In this document: positions 60,827 to 64,000 of the stretch, in pieces
Layout: every line of letters begins with the position of its first letter
Numbering within the stretch: the first letter of the stretch is position 1
The notes under the pieces: generated by a model
The model's input: only the letters and a program-made list of their open reading frames with translations
The model's database searches: none
What the model was told of the DNA's origin: nothing
Source: Streptomyces sp. NBC_01267
GTDB lineage: Bacteria; Actinomycetota; Actinomycetes; Streptomycetales; Streptomycetaceae
Assembly: GCF_036241575.1 (NCBI RefSeq)
Contig: NZ_CP108455.1
Span: forward strand, 7,795,001-7,859,000
DNA length: 64,000 nt
Reading direction: 5' to 3'
Translations under genes and position numbers: made by a program

Positions 60827-62050
60827 TCAGGGCAGACGCAGGCCGGAAGGGGCCACCAGGCGTGCTCGGGCCGCGGCTCGCACCTCGGACGTCTCCATCG
60901 GATCATCGCGCAGTACGGCGATCCGCCCCAGGGTCTCCGGGCTCGCGGGTGCCGAGGCGATCCCCAGCAGCCGCGCCCTTTCCTCGCAGTCCCAGAGAGA
61001 CTCGGTGTACACGTAGTCCAGGCCGCCCCGGTCGATGGCGGCGAGTGCCTCCAGGTACGCGGGTCGCTCGTAGGAGTGCGGGGTGCGTAGCCAGAAACGC
61101 CGTATGTAGGGCACCGCTTCGGCAGCGTCGGGCCCGAATCGGGCCAGGCGCCGGGCCGTCCGGTCGGGGCCGCACCAGGTCCGCGCCGCCCACTGCTTGG
61201 CGAGTTCTTCCACGAGGCCCAGCAAAGCCTCGGGACCGGGATGATCGGCCAGGACGTCCGCACCCAGCTGCACCAGCCAGGGGCAGTCGTCCCGTGCCCA
61301 GCTGTGCGCTGCCGGTACGGCGAGGGCGCCCAGGCGCTCAACGGCCCGCCTGAGCAGGGGCAAGGGCCGGCGGCCGTCCGACGTGCCCAACGAGGGGATC
61401 AGCGGGATAAGCCCTTCAGCAGGCTCTCGGCCGTTCAGTGCACGCAGTGCGTCGATCTTCGTGGCATCTTCCGTACAGGTGTCGGCGAGCAGGGCGAAAA
61501 GCTCTGCGGTGCTGAGCCCGGCCAGTGACGGCCGCGGAACGAACGGATGGCTCTGGACCTCGATCCCGAACCCCGTCCACGGCTCGGAGAACCACGGAAG
61601 TTCGGCTTCTGCTCCGATCCGAGCACATGCGACGTCACGGAGGTCTTCCCACCACTCCGGTGGCCAGCAGGCTGATACCGACTCCAGTACGCGGACCCAG
61701 TGATCGCCTTGCCTGACATACGCCCGAAGCCCCTCCCTAGCTTCGCCCGATCCGGCGAGAGCCAGCAGCTCCAGCACCTCGCAGGCCCGCACGCAAGCCT
61801 CCTCGTCCCCCGCCAGCTGGTCCACGACTGGCGTTGGGGACAACCCCAGGTCCAGAATCAGCCGTGCCAGGTACAAAGACCGATCGTCGACCCCGTCCAA
61901 CCGCCAGTCACAGCGGATTCCGTCATACACGAACACGGCAACTCCCTGCGGGTCGCGGAGAGCTCGGATAGCGCCCAGACCACGGCCCCGTTGCAGCAGG
62001 CCCTCGACGGAGCCGGGGTGGGCATATGACATCTCGTACTCGTCGCTCAT
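60827..62050 (-). CDS. HEAT-repeat-like hypothetical protein
   Basis: ATG 62050 gives 407 residues that are largely helical, with leucine/alanine patterns spaced about 35-40 residues (ACEVLELLALAGSGEAREGL; IPLIPSLGTSDGRRPLPLLR; LARFGPDAAEAVPYIRRFWL; RPAYLEALAAIDRGGLDYVY). This suggests an alpha-solenoid of the HEAT/Armadillo type. There are no enzyme motifs, signal or membrane segments. Such proteins usually scaffold other proteins. The frame is open further upstream, but MSDEYEMSYAHPGSVEGLL looks like the natural N-terminus. Confidence 0.7.
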   Translation of the reverse strand: MSDEYEMSYAHPGSVEGLLQRGRGLGAIRALRDPQGVAVFVYDGIRCDWRLDGVDDRSLYLARLILDLGLSPTPVVDQLAGDEEACVRACEVLELLALAGSGEAREGLRAYVRQGDHWVRVLESVSACWPPEWWEDLRDVACARIGAEAELPWFSEPWTGFGIEVQSHPFVPRPSLAGLSTAELFALLADTCTEDATKIDALRALNGREPAEGLIPLIPSLGTSDGRRPLPLLRRAVERLGALAVPAAHSWARDDCPWLVQLGADVLADHPGPEALLGLVEELAKQWAARTWCGPDRTARRLARFGPDAAEAVPYIRRFWLRTPHSYERPAYLEALAAIDRGGLDYVYTESLWDCEERARLLGIASAPASPETLGRIAVLRDDPMETSEVRAAARARLVAPSGLRLP

Positions 62051-62419
62051 CACCCGCCACCCTGCCCGACCCGGGCACCGACCCGCCAGGCGATATCGGC
62101 CGGGCCCCACCGGACAGGCCCTCCTTGTCGAACACGACCGGGCCCACGATGAAGGCAGGGTGCCGTCGAAACTCGGTGAACAATCCGTCTCGGACGCCCG
62201 TGGTGTGATCTCTCGGGTTGGTGTCAGTGGTGGGGATTGTTGTCGTGGGTTGTTGTTGCTGGTCGGAGCGGTTTTGGATCGTCTGGTGTCGCTGTCATGA
62301 GGTGAGAGATTTTGCTGTTATGAGGCGTTATCTCATGGTGGGTGACGCTGCCTCGGGTCCGAGAGTTCTTATGGAGTGAGTGCCGTTCCGCTCGGTTCAA
62401 GGACCCGCCGTGGCCGGTG
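62051..62419. other. AT-richer gap between HEAT-like and helicase genes
   Basis: About 370 bases with no convincing gene. Part is AT-rich for this genome and has the short inverted repeat ATGAG-7-CTCAT around 62320-62336. It may contain a terminator for the helicase gene or a promoter of the HEAT-like gene. A minus-strand fragment (FRRHPAFIVGPVVFDKEG) near 62130-62180 could be a relic. Confidence 0.4.
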
Positions 62420-64000
62420 TTACGCCCATTCCATCCCGAGTTGGGCGAGGGCCTCGCGCTGTTCCTGGGTGAGGCGTTCACGTCGGCTTTTGGTGTTGCT
62501 GATGAAGACGCCGAGTTTCACGATGTGTTCCTGGCCGTCGATGTCGACGGGTTCCTCGTGTTTTCTGGGGATGGGTCGTTCGTGTCCTTCGCGGTGGAGG
62601 TATTGGGCGAGGGCTGCGACTCCTTTCCGGAACGGTGCTGACAGTCCACTCGACTCCTTCACCGCGCGTGTTGCCACCGGGGCGGGTGCGGGCTTGTCGG
62701 GTGTTACGCCCAGCCTGGAGAGCCGTTCTTGCTGCTCGGTGGAGAGTTGTGTCCAGGTGTGTGCCCGGCGTTGCTGTGCGAGCCATTTGCCGAGGTCGTC
62801 GCCTTCGAAGATGACGCCGGGTTGGATGTCGGGGAGGGTTCCGTTGGTTTCGGTGTCGGTGAGGTCGGTGAGGACCCGGTAGTGGCGTTGCCAGTCGAGT
62901 GGCCATGGGCAGTTCCAGTCCTCATCGATGGCGGCCAGCTGCATGGCGCGTGTCTCGGCCCGTTCCTGGTCTTTGCCGAGGCCCTCTTTACGCCTCAGGT
63001 TGGCCAGGAGTTGTCCGATCGCCACGAGGTCGTCGTCGGCTTCGCCCCATACGGCGTCCTGTCGGGGTGCCAGGTGTCCGTGGGCCCGGCGGAACGACCG
63101 GAGCGCGGCGAGTTTCGTCTCCCATGCCTCGTCCCCCGGTTCCCACACCATCCCCTCCTGGTCGAGGAGTTCTTTGCGGTAGGTGTCGAGTTCACCGGCG
63201 CGCTGGGCACGCCGCTGTTGGTGTACCCACCGCCCGAGCGGGAACTGGATGACGCCGGCCTCGACCATGGTGTCGTACGGCACGGCGAACAGCCCGGTGA
63301 TCTCGTTCTCCTCACGCCACCGGCGCAGGGCTTGGTATCCGTCGAGCCACACCAGCGACTCGGGCCGGAACACCCGGGTCCGCAAGAACGCCGCGATCGT
63401 CGCAGGATCACGCGGCGTCGAGAAGTGCAGCAACGCCGACTCCACCACGGCCTCGGTCCCGTCCTCCTGCTCGACGACCTTGCCCTCACCCTCGCGCTCG
63501 GCCCTGATGATCCGTCCGTCCGCGTCCCGCTGAACGTGCACCGGCCGTTCCCTGCTGCTCCGTGTCAGGGCGCGGGAGGCGAGCTGCTCGACCAGGCGCT
63601 CGTCATGAGAGCGGAGTCCCTGGAGGAGGGCTACAAGGGGTGCATACGAGGCGGAGGCGACCATGTCGGTGGGGTCTTCGCCGGGCTGAAGGAACACTGG
63701 GACGATGATCCTGGCCACCTTTGTCGTCCCGTCCGGGTTGGGCCGGAGTGCCCGCCCGATGTTCTGGACGATCTCGACCTGGGAGCCGCGGGTGTCGGCG
63801 AAGCAGACGGCCTCGACGCCGCGTTCGCCGACGATGTCGATGCCTTCCCCGAGGATGCGTACGGAGGCGAGGAACGCCCTGTGCACCCGGCGGTTATCGG
63901 CGTCGGTGCCGTTGGCGAACTGGCGGAGGACCTCCCTGCGCTCGCTCACCAGGTGGTCCCCGCACAGCCACTCCGCCCAGACCCGGTCCGGCGGTACATG
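62420..64000 (-). CDS. C-terminal part of a DEAD/DEAH-type helicase with helicase-associated repeats
   Basis: The frame enters from the right edge, so the N-terminal helicase domain is outside the window; codons before 63949 (AEWLCGDHLVSERREVL) are in frame, and the GTG there is internal. Seen are the end of the second RecA domain, with motif V SVRILGEGIDIV and motif VI QNIGRALRPN, and then about four helicase-associated repeats. Examples are WLDGYQALRRWREENEITGL, LAALRSFRRAHGHLAP, LGKWLAQQRRAHTWTQLS and LGVFISNTKSRRERLTQEQR. Such superfamily 2 helicases are frequent on Streptomyces plasmids and chromosome ends. Their exact role is unsettled. Confidence 0.88.
   Translation of the reverse strand, partial: HVPPDRVWAEWLCGDHLVSERREVLRQFANGTDADNRRVHRAFLASVRILGEGIDIVGERGVEAVCFADTRGSQVEIVQNIGRALRPNPDGTTKVARIIVPVFLQPGEDPTDMVASASYAPLVALLQGLRSHDERLVEQLASRALTRSSRERPVHVQRDADGRIIRAEREGEGKVVEQEDGTEAVVESALLHFSTPRDPATIAAFLRTRVFRPESLVWLDGYQALRRWREENEITGLFAVPYDTMVEAGVIQFPLGRWVHQQRRAQRAGELDTYRKELLDQEGMVWEPGDEAWETKLAALRSFRRAHGHLAPRQDAVWGEADDDLVAIGQLLANLRRKEGLGKDQERAETRAMQLAAIDEDWNCPWPLDWQRHYRVLTDLTDTETNGTLPDIQPGVIFEGDDLGKWLAQQRRAHTWTQLSTEQQERLSRLGVTPDKPAPAPVATRAVKESSGLSAPFRKGVAALAQYLHREGHERPIPRKHEEPVDIDGQEHIVKLGVFISNTKSRRERLTQEQREALAQLGMEWA

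Noticed and set aside
1..64000. CRISPR arrays, rRNA and tRNA genes
   Set aside because: No regularly spaced direct repeats of CRISPR type and no convincing tRNA cloverleaf or rRNA segment were recognised. The GGTTCGA-like strings seen (for example near 48940) lack matching stems.

Overview
The window is high-GC DNA with GTG and TTG starts, overlapping ATGA/GTGA gene junctions and dense natural-product genes. It reads as a Streptomyces or close actinomycete chromosome, probably accessory or arm DNA, because it also holds several transposase relics and at least five tyrosine-recombinase genes or gene pieces.

1-10.8 kb: the end of a polyketide or hybrid synthase (C-methyltransferase, carrier protein, thioesterase). 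It is followed by a LysR regulator, an old-yellow-enzyme reductase on the other strand, then an SDR, a P450, a carboxylic acid reductase and a SnoaL-like protein in a row. The inferred logic is that a methylated polyketide acid is released, reduced to an aldehyde and tailored by redox enzymes.

10.8-21.4 kb: a scarred region. It has an enoyl-CoA-hydratase-like relic, a small unknown gene, and an NRPS that lacks its start and has an internal frame-shifting deletion. Intact SyrP-like dioxygenase and MbtH genes follow, then a truncated RmlD-like reductase, an IS1380-family relic, an MFS exporter and a NUDIX-GNAT fusion.

22-29 kb: a compact set of genes: a coupled small ORF, an NRPS ordered A-PCP-C whose condensation domain lacks the catalytic histidine, GTP cyclohydrolase I, an ATP-grasp ligase and a small secreted protein. 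Large RNA-like stem structures lie between folE and the ligase. I regard this as the best candidate for an unfamiliar metabolite pathway.

29-46 kb: ordinary adaptive genes. They are an S8 protease with a C-terminal Asp-box propeller and a divergent regulator, an aminoglycoside-phosphotransferase-like kinase, a TetR regulator with two palindromic operators facing a PaoABC/XdhC-like molybdoenzyme operon, and two NmrA-type oxidoreductase/regulator pairs (TetR and HxlR).

46-49 kb: a leftward operon for three secreted proteins (thaumatin-like, GH128 glucanase-like, RlpA/expansin-like barrel), which suggests an attack on fungal walls.

49-58 kb: a recombinase nest. A leftward three-gene locus (tyrosine recombinase, XRE protein, zinc-ribbon recombinase) is interrupted by a cargo-free Tn554-family element (tnpA-tnpB-tnpC). 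The ends of the element can be read to the base: a 7-bp core flanks 4,014 bp, and removing it restores the host gene in frame. A decayed integrase lies next to it.

58-64 kb: an MFS transporter, a small unknown ORF, a GNAT acetyltransferase, a HEAT-like protein and the C-terminal part of a helicase with helicase-associated repeats that runs off the window.
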